Source: Nitzschia sp. pyKryTriq1 (lineage: Eukaryota; Bacillariophyta; Bacillariophyceae; Bacillariales; Bacillariaceae). Taken from it: a stretch of DNA of 64,000 nucleotides. Positions 1-9,625 of this stretch are shown here, piece after piece. Numbering within the stretch: the stretch's first letter is position 1; the number at the start of each line of letters is the position of its first letter. The stretch covers positions 932,501-996,500 of the forward strand of contig OY101125.1 of NCBI GenBank assembly GCA_956465555.1, given 5' to 3'. A program made the position numbers and the translations under genes. The notes below the pieces were generated by a model. The model worked only from the letters and a program-made list of their open reading frames with translations, made no database searches and was not told the origin of the DNA.

Positions 1-1043
1 TCGTCCTTCTTGGGCTTGGCAACATTGATCTGACCGTCGCTGGTGGACTTGACAACATCCTTGCAATAATTGCCTGTTTGGGACTTGTAAGGTTCAACTT
101 TCCTCACTTTATGGACTTCGGATTTATCACCACTTTCCGATTTCATTTCTTTCTCAGATGCAGTTTGAGGACTTGTTGGCCTACCGGTACTGTTTTGCTT
201 CGAGCGCGTCTTGTAGAAGGCCAGACGATCCTTGAACGATGGGATGTCAGAATCGATTTCGAGTTTCACCAAGTCGGCGTCAATCACCTCCAGCGCCGCC
301 TCCTCTCTGGGCTCCTCATCAACTCTTTTGATGTCTTCTGCCTCAGTTCGGTCAAGTTCAAGGATTTTCGGTGACGTCTGTACTTGGTACCCATCATCTT
401 GACGTACAAATTTTGTGGCTTCACCGGAGAGGTCTAGTTGAGTGTACTCAGTTGGCGGCTCACTGAACGAAAAAGTCTGACTATTGATCGAGATGACATC
501 TTCAGCTGCTTCAGAGTCGAAACTTTGGCTGATCATTTGCGTAAGAGAAAAGTCTTTTGGCTTTCGATTCGTTTCTTTCTTGGGTGTTCTTTTCACCATC
601 ACTTTGGGGTTGGCTTGTCTCGAATGGCTCGAATCCCGTAGTTCTGCCTTGACAGAGGTCAGCTTTGAAGAGCCAATTGGTGGAAGAGGAGGAAAACCAT
701 TGTCCTTGCTCTTGATTTCTTCCCTCGAGGTCTTCGTGTCAAAGCCCCACATAGTATCATCGTTGTCGTCTCTACTTTCAAGGTTCCACGCATCACCAGT
801 ATCTCCCGTATTTGTGTCGCTTTCAGTCTTTTCACTTTCGTTAGAGTAGCTGGGACCATCCAAAGCCTGATGTTCGAATTCGTTTCTCATTGCGAGCTTG
901 CCAAGTTTGGGCTTCTTCCAAAAGGATGAAAACAACCCCTTCTTCTCACCAGAGCCAGGAGACTTGCCGCCGTCGATTAGCTTGAACAACTCATTGGTCA
1001 TGCCGGGAGATGCCCTGGGGCTCTCGAGCTTGACGTGCGCCAT
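1..1043 (-). CDS. Large charged low-complexity protein, N-terminal part (cut by window edge)
   Basis: I do not recognise this protein. An open frame of 347 codons runs from an ATG at 1043 leftward to the window edge without a stop, so only the N-terminus is present. The product is rich in Ser, Lys, Glu and Asp and has no signal peptide or membrane segment. It contains short Trp- and Phe-bearing motifs (FSSFWKKPKLGKL near residue 42, TMWGFDTKTS near residue 100) inside apparently disordered sequence, and TSP/SP sites that could be phosphorylated. In composition it resembles the neighbours at 3454, 9626, 15431 and 17187. A cytoskeletal, scaffold or nuclear role is possible but not shown. The frame is well supported because chance would not keep more than 1 kb open; the function is unknown. 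Confidence 0.7.
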   Translation of the reverse strand, partial: MAHVKLESPRASPGMTNELFKLIDGGKSPGSGEKKGLFSSFWKKPKLGKLAMRNEFEHQALDGPSYSNESEKTESDTNTGDTGDAWNLESRDDNDDTMWGFDTKTSREEIKSKDNGFPPLPPIGSSKLTSVKAELRDSSHSRQANPKVMVKRTPKKETNRKPKDFSLTQMISQSFDSEAAEDVISINSQTFSFSEPPTEYTQLDLSGEATKFVRQDDGYQVQTSPKILELDRTEAEDIKRVDEEPREEAALEVIDADLVKLEIDSDIPSFKDRLAFYKTRSKQNSTGRPTSPQTASEKEMKSESGDKSEVHKVRKVEPYKSQTGNYCKDVVKSTSDGQINVAKPKKD

Positions 1044-1477
1044 CTTGAGACTCACTTAATCGATCTTCTTGTGTTAAAGCAAAATACAAGCGAGGTGGTA
1101 TGTCTGAATACTGTACTGTACCTACTTGTGCAAGAATGAAGAGAATGTTACAAGTATCATAGATTACTGATTATTGACTGTTTGGTTTCGATCGCTGCAT
1201 GGCTCATTATTGATTTTATTGTTGCAGTTCGTGGGAAGTCCAGAAAATGTGAGAGGCTGGCAGGCGGCAGAAACGTTTGCACTTGATCATTACACTTATA
1301 AAAAGTCATATATGTAGATACATCTACCGACGAGCCGGGCGGTCATGTGCTTCGCCTGTCGGGATACAATAAATATGTATTTACATAAGCTTTTTCAGTA
1401 CATGCACACAAGGGTGCGTTTTCATCAATAGACATACGTACGTTCGCTTAGAGATGGGCGCGGTAGCATGCAGGATG

Positions 1478-1625
1478 TATGTACGGTATGTACCGGTATG
1501 TACGTACCGGTATGTAGATGTGCGGGCGCTCCCCCACAGCACAGACACCCGCCACTCGCAACTCGCATGGGGAAGAACGAGAGCTACAGGTACCGGTACC
1601 AGGTACTGTACCAGTACGGTACCAG
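1478..1625. repeat. TACCGGTA/GGTACC palindrome cluster
   Basis: Several self-complementary units occur in about 150 bases: TACCGGTA at 1491 and 1505, GGTACCGGTACC at 1589-1600, and further GTAC-containing variants to about 1622. The same units recur in other intergenic islands of this window. Confidence 0.8.
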
Positions 1626-2939
1626 TCAAAAATCGCTTTCGGGACTTATCACCGCTTTCGGGACTTACGTGCGACACATTTGTTTCGGGGCCCTGAAAAC
1701 CATCAGAATCAAGCCTGGTGTTCCGACCAACACGTCAAACCCTTCGTAGAAACACACAGATGGACCAATCAACTTGCTTCAATCGTTTACAACTTGAACT
1801 CATGCCAGAATTCATCGGAGAAGTTAAAGGAGGCTTCGTTTGAAAATGAAATGTGTCGAGACACATTCCCATTGCAAATGTTCGCATGAAAATGGATCGT
1901 ATAAGTAGAAAAGGGAGTAGTATTGTTATAGTGTTTTCAACTGTGACGTCACTTGGGGCAATTACGGGCTTTTTCTAGGCCTCTAGATGGTGGCAGGATG
2001 TCCCCGATATTATTTATATAGTAGGCAGAATTCTCACATGATATTGTTCTTCTACTATATTACCAATCAAAGCACTTATTTTTGTTCCTGCTGGTCTGAG
2101 CGAAGAAAGTCTCTCGGCCAATCCTCCTTCCGATTTTCCACAAAGAGGATATCCCGGGCCTGACATTCCCCTTGGGTGGGAAGAAGGGTGCTCATACCAA
2201 AGACACTTGCCGAAGACAGAAAAGTTGCAGCACAGCAATTGATTTGCTGAAGGTTGGGAGAGGACGTGGATGCACAGAATGTTCATGATCAGACAAAAAA
2301 TGAGGGGCACTGCACCAGTAGCTGGTGCTACTTACAGATTGAAAATTGAACACCGCCAGCCTAGCACATAGTCTATCACTATCATAGTCACACATGTTGA
2401 CAGTTGATAGTTGTAAGAATCGACCGTATTAGTGCTTTCTGAGTGCCATTGTCATGAGAGGAGCTTTTCGTCCAAAAATGTTTTGAGTAGTGTCGCGCGG
2501 GCCACCGTAGAAACTCGTAGGGTTTGTACGTGCCGCGACAGTACCCTACTTAAACCCATACTACCGTAGCATTCGTGACTCCTCGCGGCGCTGGATTACT
2601 GTTGTTTGCCCAACAAAATCTTGGTACCGGTACCAACAGGTCATTTCGAATTCTTGCATCGAAATAAAAAATATGCACTTTTCATAAAATAATATTGCCT
2701 TTGTGGTCTTGTGTAATCTTGAATCATTTCGGGTCGCTGCACTATCCATAATAATAGTTCTCTTTGTTCATATGCCCATCCAAAGTGGCAAATATGATGT
2801 CTACAGCGATTCTGACGTAGAGAAGTAATGACTGAATGTCCCTTGCTTACGTAACAGAACGCGAAACCGTCCAACGCTTATGATTTTGGGTCATCGGCTC
2901 GTCAGTTGGTTCTGACGCGACCTCCCTCCACTCGCCGCC

Positions 2940-3220
2940 GCGGGCCCACACTACCAGTACCGGTTCAGTACGAGTACTCTACCTGGTACGGGAAACAACT
3001 GCGACGAAACTATCGGTAAAGTGCTAAGTAGTACCGAGCAATAACCAGTTATTTCGTACCAGCCAGGTAGTTCCTGGTACTCTACTAGTCTAAGTGTACC
3101 GGTACAAATAAACGTAGTACGAGCCCGAACAAGTAGTACCAGAAAATAGGTACCAGTACTGTACTTCGTATAATACACGAGTATCTTCGCGACGATACGG
3201 TACGTGGTACAGTACGCACA
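2940..3220. repeat. Diffuse GTAC/ACCGGT palindrome island
   Basis: This is about 280 bases of degenerate tetramer-based sequence built from GTAC, ACCGGT, GTACCAGG and CCTGGTAC. A GGTACCGGTACC copy lies just before it at about 2624-2635. The island looks like local expansion of palindromic units rather than a defined transposon, because I found no terminal repeats or coding sequence. Confidence 0.65.
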
Positions 3221-3280
3221 GTACACACCTGATTTTTGCATTTCATCAGAAGTACGTCTATTTCTTCGTAATCGTAATCT

Positions 3281-3307
3281 TCATCATCATCATCATCATC
3301 ATCATCT
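3281..3307. repeat. (ATC)n microsatellite
   Basis: Nine consecutive TCA/ATC trinucleotides form a pure run about 150 bases upstream of the next start codon. It lies in the probable promoter or 5' untranslated region. Confidence 0.9.
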
Positions 3308-3453
3308 CCAGGCTCGACGTTGGCTTTCTTGTTTTTGAGTCGTCGTAACTACAGTAAGAGGGATACTGCTTGAAGCTTGAAGCAGTGCCTCAAAGCTTCC
3401 GGTTGAGAGTGCCGATGAAAGTTTGAGCACTAATCACAAAGGACACCTTGGAC

Positions 3454-6400
3454 ATGATTAGTGCTAGTACCGCTGCCGAGAGCGGGTCGTTGTCAACGAA
3501 AACAGACGAGTCAGTATCACTTAATGATAAATATGAATCTTGCAGTTCTTTGGACGGTGACGGGGGGGATGTAATGTCGGAAGAAGATGCATTCAAAGTT
3601 GATGCCCCAAGCGATGAAGAAGGAGGATTGGCAAAAGCCAGGATCGTTCGACGCAAGTGGGAGTTACGGGACGGAATGGTTAGACCATCGAGCAATACAG
3701 AACTACCTGTCTCTGCAAACGGAGAAGAGCCGCCACCCGCTACTCCAAGGTCTTTAGAAAACGCAAAGTTGAAGTGGGATAATAAAACTTCCAGCATGAC
3801 AAGGGAAAGAGTCGATTTGCTGAGTCCGCAATCCTGGCACGGTAAAAAGAAATTGCATGAGACGACCCCCGTTAAGAACAAGTCCGTTCCCCAAAGATCG
3901 AGAAACAGAGGGCAGCCTGGGGTTTTAGCGATCCCTGATGTCTTCCAGAAGAAAACTGAAGAAGATAATAACTGGTCACCCAATCAAGCCCATGGAAGAA
4001 TAAACGTCCCCGCTGCTTTCCAGCAAGCAGGAGACGACGAGAGCATAGGGATCCCACCAACTCCGAACAATGCCAGAAGCAAATTTACTGCCATGTCAGA
4101 GTCCCAAAACTTCGAAAGTTCAACCACAAGTTTCATAACGGAATTGCCCCAGATACCTCGGCGCCGGAGGTATGACGACGATGATGCATCAGTAGCTTCT
4201 TCTGTCGTCCGAGGAGGCCGTGTCTTCAAAATCTTCTCTCCGCCTGTGCATAGACCCTTTTCATCGTCCGTGCCAAGCCGTCCTACATCTTCGCATACCA
4301 GATTTTCAGTCACATCGACTGATAGCACCGACGGTGACATAACAGAATATGAAAGTGTTGTTCCACCAGCTCGCTCTTCGAAGCGCGCAGGTAGCTTGGC
4401 GAGATCCGAGTCTGGCTCGTCCCACAATATTTCAATTGGAACGTATGACGATGAAGGTGGAACACCCCAGCAACAGGAAATGCCACTGCAAACCATCCAA
4501 AGTAATGGGTCTGAGGAACACGACTACGAAATCATACCTCTCAAGGATGCACCCCCAAGGAACAGGGATACGGATTTTGACGACTATGAGGAAGAGCTTC
4601 AATTGGTAGAGGATCTGGGGGAGAATGATTTCGTCGTTGACAAAGTTCCCAAAAAGAAGCGATGGTCTTCCAGGAACATCCACGACTTCCCGCTGTGGCC
4701 ACCCATCATCAGGGTGCAAACATGGCAGAAGAGAAACGTCTCGGCAGTTTCTGTGGGTAGTGGATTTACCCTAGAAGACAGCTTCACAGACAGTAACGCC
4801 ATTATGAGTAGTCTTGGTGATGATGATGTTTCCTATGACGAATCCGAGTTCATCCGTCGACCACCCCAGCACAGAACAAGTTACCGTATTCGTTATGACG
4901 GGCCGACCTCATTAAACCTGGATGACATCTACAAACGTCCGATCGACATGGACAGCAGTGAACGTTTTGTATCTACTAGTAAGCCGTTCGACGGCCTTCC
5001 CAGCATGCCACCCCGAAGGGTGGTCGATGCCGCTCCGTCAGCACCCCCTCGCTCCTCAGCGGTTTTGTCAGACGACGAGCTTTCAGTAACGCTAGATCAA
5101 TTAGACGAAGGACATGATGAAGGCCAAGGTCGCCCGGATGTCTGGATCACGCCATTGGCTGGTTTGATACCAACCGAGGCGATGTGGAAGGTGAAACGTT
5201 TCTGGGCGATCGAAGCAGAAGATGAAAAGGAACAAGAGCACGATGTCAACAATCACGAGCTTTTTGATAAAATCAAATCTTTGGTGGGTGCATCGAAAAG
5301 TCCTGCTGGTGGCACTGGCTTGGATGGCGATATCAATGTCGAGGATAGTGCACCGCAGCTCCCACAAAGGTCATGGCATGTGCAAACAGTTTACGAGAAG
5401 AAAGGATACGTGGAAAATGTTGCGGCAGAGAAGGATCTTAATGAGCATGAACTGGAAGAAGATATGGAAGTCATGGCGCAAGAGGCTGTGAAGGAGATTG
5501 AGAAGAACCAACAGATTTTTGAAGAATACAAAAAGAAGAGAGAACAACGGATGGCTGAAGAGATGAGTTGGCCCGCAGACGTAGCTGCGTACAGTGGTTT
5601 AGAGATGGGAGAACCTTCTGAAGAACGAGTGCTCCAAGTTGAAGGAAAAACACGGGAAGAATTGCCGGAACGAAATATTGATTCGGTCGAGCAGACTACC
5701 ACGACAGACGAGCTACCGGCTCCGGCTCATGCTGCAAGAAAAGACGATGATTCTGTTGTGATCTCTGACTCTGACGATGATTCCATCATTGAACGCAAGA
5801 ATGAAGATGACTCAAAGTCTCCAAGAAAGAGAGAGAAGAAGCCCAAGAAGAAAAAAGCTTCAAAATCTTCGACGGGGCCCCGATCACCAAAAATGAGCAA
5901 GAAATCCGAAAAGGCTGACGCCTCGCCCGCCACTCCGCGATCATCCAAACGGTCAGCAAGGACAGTGGTAGATGGTACTCCGAGTAGCAAGTCGTCAAAA
6001 TCAAAACCTCCAACAATAGATGGGCCGATTGATTCGCTTGATCTGCTTCCTCCCAAATCGCCCAAGAAGTCGTCAAAAAATGGAGTGTCACCTTCAACAC
6101 CTCGTGGGGGAAAGAAACCAAAAAGCAAAATCACCACTCCCAAACCACCCAAGGATGAGAAAAAGAAAAAGTCGAAGAAAAAGAGTAAATACGACCCAAA
6201 AGATGGGAAGGAGACGAAGGAGAAAGAAACCCCCCGTCAGTCGAAGAAAAAAGTTGTTTCGATGTCTCAAATGGTTCAGGAAGCTGACGACATGTCTTCT
6301 TCTGATGACGATGGCAAAAATTCCTCCAGCAGCAGTGATGATGCATCATCTGACGAGCACTATGAAGCGCTGACTTCGTCGACTTCTGGCAAGCCATTCT

Positions 6401-6660
6401 CCGCCCGAGTTTCTTTGTCTGCGATGGTTCACGATTCTTCGGACTCTGAACTTGATGGGTTCGAAAGCGACGACTTATCTGTTGGAGAGGATGTCAGAGT
6501 CAGAGCACCACGCGTTGTCCAGCCTGGTGTGTCCCCAAGGGCTGGTTGGTGGAATACGCCGAGTGGTCGGAGATCCGGGCGGAAATTAGTTCCCTCTGCA
6601 GGGGAACTACCTCCGCCCCTGACAGGTGAAACTGCAAGGAGATCATCCAAGACAGGGTAA
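3454..6660 (+). CDS. Large Lys/Ser/Asp-rich low-complexity protein
   Basis: This is a single-exon frame of 1068 residues from the first in-frame ATG at 3454. The frame itself opens two codons earlier at a TTG. No family is recognised. The N-terminal third is disordered, with Trp motifs (RRKWELRDG, LKWDNKTSS). A more structured, conserved-looking middle section (about 350-720) has aromatic motifs (DFPLWPPIIRVQTW, PDVWITPLAGLIP) and ends in a charged helical stretch at about 655-715 that could be a coiled coil. Residues about 770-930 are extremely Lys/Ser/Pro-rich with many SPK and TPR sites, followed by a Ser/Asp-rich acidic block. There is no signal peptide or membrane segment. The basic SPK tail would suit nucleic-acid, polyanion or microtubule binding, but that is inference. 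It neighbours other charged proteins of the same style. Confidence 0.75.
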   Translation: MISASTAAESGSLSTKTDESVSLNDKYESCSSLDGDGGDVMSEEDAFKVDAPSDEEGGLAKARIVRRKWELRDGMVRPSSNTELPVSANGEEPPPATPRSLENAKLKWDNKTSSMTRERVDLLSPQSWHGKKKLHETTPVKNKSVPQRSRNRGQPGVLAIPDVFQKKTEEDNNWSPNQAHGRINVPAAFQQAGDDESIGIPPTPNNARSKFTAMSESQNFESSTTSFITELPQIPRRRRYDDDDASVASSVVRGGRVFKIFSPPVHRPFSSSVPSRPTSSHTRFSVTSTDSTDGDITEYESVVPPARSSKRAGSLARSESGSSHNISIGTYDDEGGTPQQQEMPLQTIQSNGSEEHDYEIIPLKDAPPRNRDTDFDDYEEELQLVEDLGENDFVVDKVPKKKRWSSRNIHDFPLWPPIIRVQTWQKRNVSAVSVGSGFTLEDSFTDSNAIMSSLGDDDVSYDESEFIRRPPQHRTSYRIRYDGPTSLNLDDIYKRPIDMDSSERFVSTSKPFDGLPSMPPRRVVDAAPSAPPRSSAVLSDDELSVTLDQLDEGHDEGQGRPDVWITPLAGLIPTEAMWKVKRFWAIEAEDEKEQEHDVNNHELFDKIKSLVGASKSPAGGTGLDGDINVEDSAPQLPQRSWHVQTVYEKKGYVENVAAEKDLNEHELEEDMEVMAQEAVKEIEKNQQIFEEYKKKREQRMAEEMSWPADVAAYSGLEMGEPSEERVLQVEGKTREELPERNIDSVEQTTTTDELPAPAHAARKDDDSVVISDSDDDSIIERKNEDDSKSPRKREKKPKKKKASKSSTGPRSPKMSKKSEKADASPATPRSSKRSARTVVDGTPSSKSSKSKPPTIDGPIDSLDLLPPKSPKKSSKNGVSPSTPRGGKKPKSKITTPKPPKDEKKKKSKKKSKYDPKDGKETKEKETPRQSKKKVVSMSQMVQEADDMSSSDDDGKNSSSSSDDASSDEHYEALTSSTSGKPFSARVSLSAMVHDSSDSELDGFESDDLSVGEDVRVRAPRVVQPGVSPRAGWWNTPSGRRSGRKLVPSAGELPPPLTGETARRSSKTG

Positions 6661-6844
6661 TACAAGTGCTCTTTTCTCTATAGAATTGCTATTCGGGGTA
6701 TCGGGAGAAGTTGACTACTTAGTAGATAAATATATATAGTTAAGAAGCACTCAATTCTACAATTTTTTTCAGGTCCACTTTGACTTCGTCCATGCCGTAC
6801 TATTTCTACTGTTTTAGTACTCGTATATAATATCAGGTATATCC

Positions 6845-7360
6845 CTATTCAGAGGTAGGGGGCTCGATGAACCAGGCATAAAAGCCAGCACCCGTGACAA
6901 CCGCGGCAACGCCCAGGAAAACCGCATCGGGTGGATCCGTGTTACTATGTGCCCCAAGATACCCTCTCATCCATGTGATCTTGCTGCCAGTAGGATTCGT
7001 GGAGGCGTCTGTGGAGTCGGAGGGAGGTGATTCAATTTTGGATTCTTTTGTCTTGGAGTTCGACATCGCCCTTCGATGTACCACCGCTCTTGCTGGAAGA
7101 TTGGGTGATGCTCTGGATATGGGGCAGCCACTGCTGGAAAGCATGGCTTGCCCTCCAAATTTCGCTCCGAACAATCGACTAGTAGAAGTAGAACCGAGGT
7201 TTGAAATCAACATGATAGACATGAATATTACACTGCAACACCCTTCAAATAAGCTTACAGAGGCAGTGGTGCGCTTGGCTTTTGGTAGCCACGATGGGGA
7301 AAGCATGTACGTAGTTGCGAGTTGCAGAACAATCAACAAAATCCAAAGCATCGCATTCAT
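6845..7360 (-). CDS. Small membrane protein, possibly mitochondrial
   Basis: This is a 171-residue frame from ATG 7360. Read in full it begins with a hydrophobic leader (MNAMLWILLIVLQLATTYML). An internal ATG at 7144 (Met73) would instead give a 99-residue protein starting with a Ser/Ala/Arg-rich stretch lacking acidic residues, which resembles a mitochondrial presequence. The C-terminus has one clear membrane segment (AVFLGVAAVVTGAGFYAWF) after a conserved-looking WMRGYLGAH motif and a DPPDA turn. A short C-terminal anchor of this kind is typical of small inner-membrane accessory proteins, but I cannot assign a family. An overlapping antisense frame lacks any recognisable feature, so the minus strand is preferred. 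The gene ends 184 bases from the previous one, tail to tail. Confidence 0.6.
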   Translation of the reverse strand: MNAMLWILLIVLQLATTYMLSPSWLPKAKRTTASVSLFEGCCSVIFMSIMLISNLGSTSTSRLFGAKFGGQAMLSSSGCPISRASPNLPARAVVHRRAMSNSKTKESKIESPPSDSTDASTNPTGSKITWMRGYLGAHSNTDPPDAVFLGVAAVVTGAGFYAWFIEPPTSE

Positions 7361-7728
7361 CGCGTAGCTTGAAAAAAAAAAGGCAAGGACGACATCTTGC
7401 GTCAGACTGGACTCGTGACTTGACTTGGGGGCAATAATGGCGGGTCAACAGTCACAATTCACAACTTTCCCGCCAAATTTTTACTTAACGACAGTGCCAG
7501 TTGATGTCGCGATGACCCTCTCGCAGCAGACAGTTCGCGAACAGCAGGGCGGTGGTGTATGTGTGCGGTTCGCAATCTTCCTCATCGCATCATCGACAAT
7601 GTTTCGAGAAGTCAGAAGCCTGTTGATGCTCTTTTGTCTTCATTTCAGAAACCCACTCGAGGTGGAAAATACACAGACCACGACACAAAGAGACAATCAA
7701 CATCACTGAACAATATTATATCGCCAAG
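7361..7728. other. Intergenic between divergent genes
   Basis: This stretch of 368 bases separates the start of the small membrane protein (minus strand) from the start of the tandem-module protein (plus strand). It begins with a run of A (about 7371-7380) and is otherwise ordinary. It must hold both upstream regions; I see no clear TATA element. Confidence 0.5.
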
Positions 7729-8781
7729 ATGTCGGATGATAAGCCTAACCCCGAAGAATACAAGGTCCACATGCGCACTGTGCATGCTTCAGAAGACGCC
7801 GCCATGCGCCACAATGATTTTGTGGGTGCTTACAACAACACCGGTCGTGTCAAGCTCGACCAAAAAAAGTGGACCCCCACCAAACCCGAAGAGGGTGACA
7901 CTGCCTTTCGGGCCGACGATTGGATGGGATCGGGCAAACCACAACGCAAGAGTTGGAAGGTCAAATCTTCGTCGAATGTAGTCAGAGCTGACGAGGGCTC
8001 CAAGCCAGGGGAGTTTGTCCGCTCCACGAGTGAAACTCGTAGGTGGCAACCTCCCCCCAAGGACGAGGCTATCTCGCCCCCTTGGATGGCCTCGCCTCCT
8101 GCCAGCAGTCCTCACAAGGAATGGAAACCGAAATCCCCGTCGCCCAAGCCTGTCAACGCAAGCAGCGATCATTCGAAGGAACAAAGTGAAACGAACCCGC
8201 CAGATCTTCATAGTAGTATGAACCACATGTCCCTATCGTCACCCGAAGACAAAAACGAAAAGGAATGGCAGTCACATGGTGCTCTAAATCATACTCCGCA
8301 TGTTGATCATAGCACCCGCGATCATGAAGATATCGAGGAAGAGTCTAAAGAAATTGCTCCTGTAAAAGCTGAGAAAGATGATAGCTCCGACGACGAAGAG
8401 AACTATGAAGTGGCCTCGGAGGACGAAGCAGAGGTTCCCACGGACAAGTCAGAACTGAATGATATACCTCCTGCCACAGAGCCAGCTGCAGCACCCCCTG
8501 CTGCTCCAGTCGTTGCAGACGCTGCGCCGCATCACTACGACGACGACGACAGGCCCAACCCAGAAGAATACAAGGTCCACTTGCGTACTGTCCATGCTTC
8601 AGAAGATGCCGCCATGCGCCATGGCGATTTTGTGGGCTCGTATAACAACACCGGTCGTGTCAAGCTCGACCAAAAGAAGTGGACCCCCACCAAACCCGAG
8701 GAGGGTGACAATGCCTTTCGGGCCGACGATTGGATGGGATCGGGTAAACCACAACGCAAAAGTTGGAAGGTCAAGAAGTAA
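7729..8781 (+). CDS. Tandem-module protein with two near-identical 75-residue repeats
   Basis: This is a 350-residue single-exon protein with a good ATG at 7729. Residues about 6-79 and 275-350 are almost the same. Each copy has the order NPEEYKVH, RTVHASEDAAMRH, NNTGRVKLDQKKWTPTKP, FRADDWMGSGKPQRKSWKVK. The roughly 195-residue linker is disordered, Pro/Ser-rich and then strongly acidic (EEESKE, DDSSDDEE). No known domain is recognised. The modules are basic and aromatic while the linker is acidic, so the chain resembles two binding heads on a flexible tether. It lies in the lineage-specific neighbourhood with the WEKPAW-repeat proteins, which also use short modules with invariant Trp and Lys. 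There is no signal peptide; a cytosolic or nuclear location is likely. Confidence 0.85.
   Translation: MSDDKPNPEEYKVHMRTVHASEDAAMRHNDFVGAYNNTGRVKLDQKKWTPTKPEEGDTAFRADDWMGSGKPQRKSWKVKSSSNVVRADEGSKPGEFVRSTSETRRWQPPPKDEAISPPWMASPPASSPHKEWKPKSPSPKPVNASSDHSKEQSETNPPDLHSSMNHMSLSSPEDKNEKEWQSHGALNHTPHVDHSTRDHEDIEEESKEIAPVKAEKDDSSDDEENYEVASEDEAEVPTDKSELNDIPPATEPAAAPPAAPVVADAAPHHYDDDDRPNPEEYKVHLRTVHASEDAAMRHGDFVGSYNNTGRVKLDQKKWTPTKPEEGDNAFRADDWMGSGKPQRKSWKVKK
7744..7965 (+). repeat. Intragenic direct repeat, copy 1
   Basis: This encodes the N-terminal module of the 7729 gene. It matches 8551-8775 at nearly every base, including most third codon positions in the second half. Confidence 0.85.
8551..8775 (+). 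repeat. Intragenic direct repeat, copy 2
   Basis: This encodes the C-terminal module of the 7729 gene. Scattered single-base differences from copy 1 are mostly silent, which points to recent duplication or ongoing gene conversion. Confidence 0.85.
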
Positions 8782-9625
8782 CTCGACAAAATTGCCTGGG
8801 CTCTGCTGCATAGTTTACAGCTCGATGATTTTTTTAGGGGGGTATCGCTTGGGATCTTCGAGCAACCAGGAGCTTTACTTGCATTAGCGTGGATGCAAAT
8901 AATATTATGTGTTAACACAATATTTCATTATTCCAAAAGTTTCGCTTGGATATGTAGTAATAGTCATAGCTACTACGTCACTGGTTGGTATACGCTATGA
9001 TTGTTAGTGGGAGATCGGCCAGTTTATAGTATATAATATTATGTTACCGCCAAGACAAGAAAAACAAGAGGGCGGCTGAGGAAGTGGTAGAAGTGCCTGG
9101 AAGATGGGACTATTATGCTCCCTCGTCTCTCCCCCCCCCCCCCCCCCTCTCTCCACATTGTCGACTTAGCTTGTTCTATTAGATCGACAAAGCAGTAGCT
9201 GGGTAAAGAGAGGAATAGAAAACTACTTCGTATGAAGCAGCAACTACAGGAGTCGTCGGTTTAGACGCCACCGGTTTTGCTATGACTATTCGTCGACTAT
9301 GACTTCGAAAGAATATCGCATATGCCCTTTTCCTAGGCAACCCATCGCGCGGCGGGTGATGGCGCGGCGGGTCATCCAAGCAAAAATATAAGTGCCAAGA
9401 TTCTTCCGCAGCATAGTTATCAATGCAGCTATTATGAATGAAGAATCGCATCATCCCTTCCAAAATTCTTTTCGAGAAGCGATGCATGGGACCGAAAACA
9501 CTCTGAAGACCAAAGAAGTCACTGGCTCCACTATAAGATCCCGTTGATCAAGGATCAACTATTGTTAACCAAGGGAGCAACGCGATCGATCATTTCATTG
9601 ACCAGCTGTGGATAATCGAGAAATC
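8782..9625. other. Intergenic, 0.84 kb
   Basis: I see no gene in this stretch. A run of 17 C occurs at 9131-9147, flanked by CTCTCT. Short minus-strand open frames at 9179-9487 have no recognisable features. Confidence 0.5.
9131..9147. repeat. Poly-C tract (17 C)
   Basis: This is a pure homopolymer of C inside a CTCT-rich context. Runs of this length are prone to slippage and to sequencing error. Confidence 0.9.

Larger units (their letters stand above)
1044..3453. other. Intergenic, 2.4 kb, palindrome-rich
   Basis: I see no convincing gene here. Several short open frames on both strands cover the same palindromic DNA and encode low-complexity Tyr/Thr/Val/Arg-rich peptides, as expected from translating TACCGGTA-type repeats. 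The stretch contains two clusters of these palindromes and a trinucleotide microsatellite just before the next gene. It separates two divergently transcribed charged-protein genes, so it should contain both promoters. Confidence 0.6.

Noticed and set aside
1381-1889. Cluster of overlapping open frames on both strands
   Set aside because: All frames translate the GTAC/TACCGGTA repeat into Tyr/Val/Arg-rich low-complexity peptides; this is a by-product of the repeat lacking stops.
2014-2310. Minus-strand frame with Cys and His spacing a little like a CCCH zinc finger
   Set aside because: The spacing (C-x7-C-x4-H) does not fit the C-x8-C-x5-C-x3-H rule, the frame is short and lies in palindrome-rich intergenic DNA, and it has no other protein features.
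3454-6660. Silaffin-like silica-precipitating protein (Lys/Ser-rich tail)
   Set aside because: The composition is suggestive, but there is no signal peptide and no silaffin-type repeat, so secretion into the silica vesicle is not supported.
6894-7367. 157-residue plus-strand frame
   Set aside because: It is antisense to the 6845-7360 frame, which has a leader and a clear membrane anchor; the plus-strand product has no recognisable feature.
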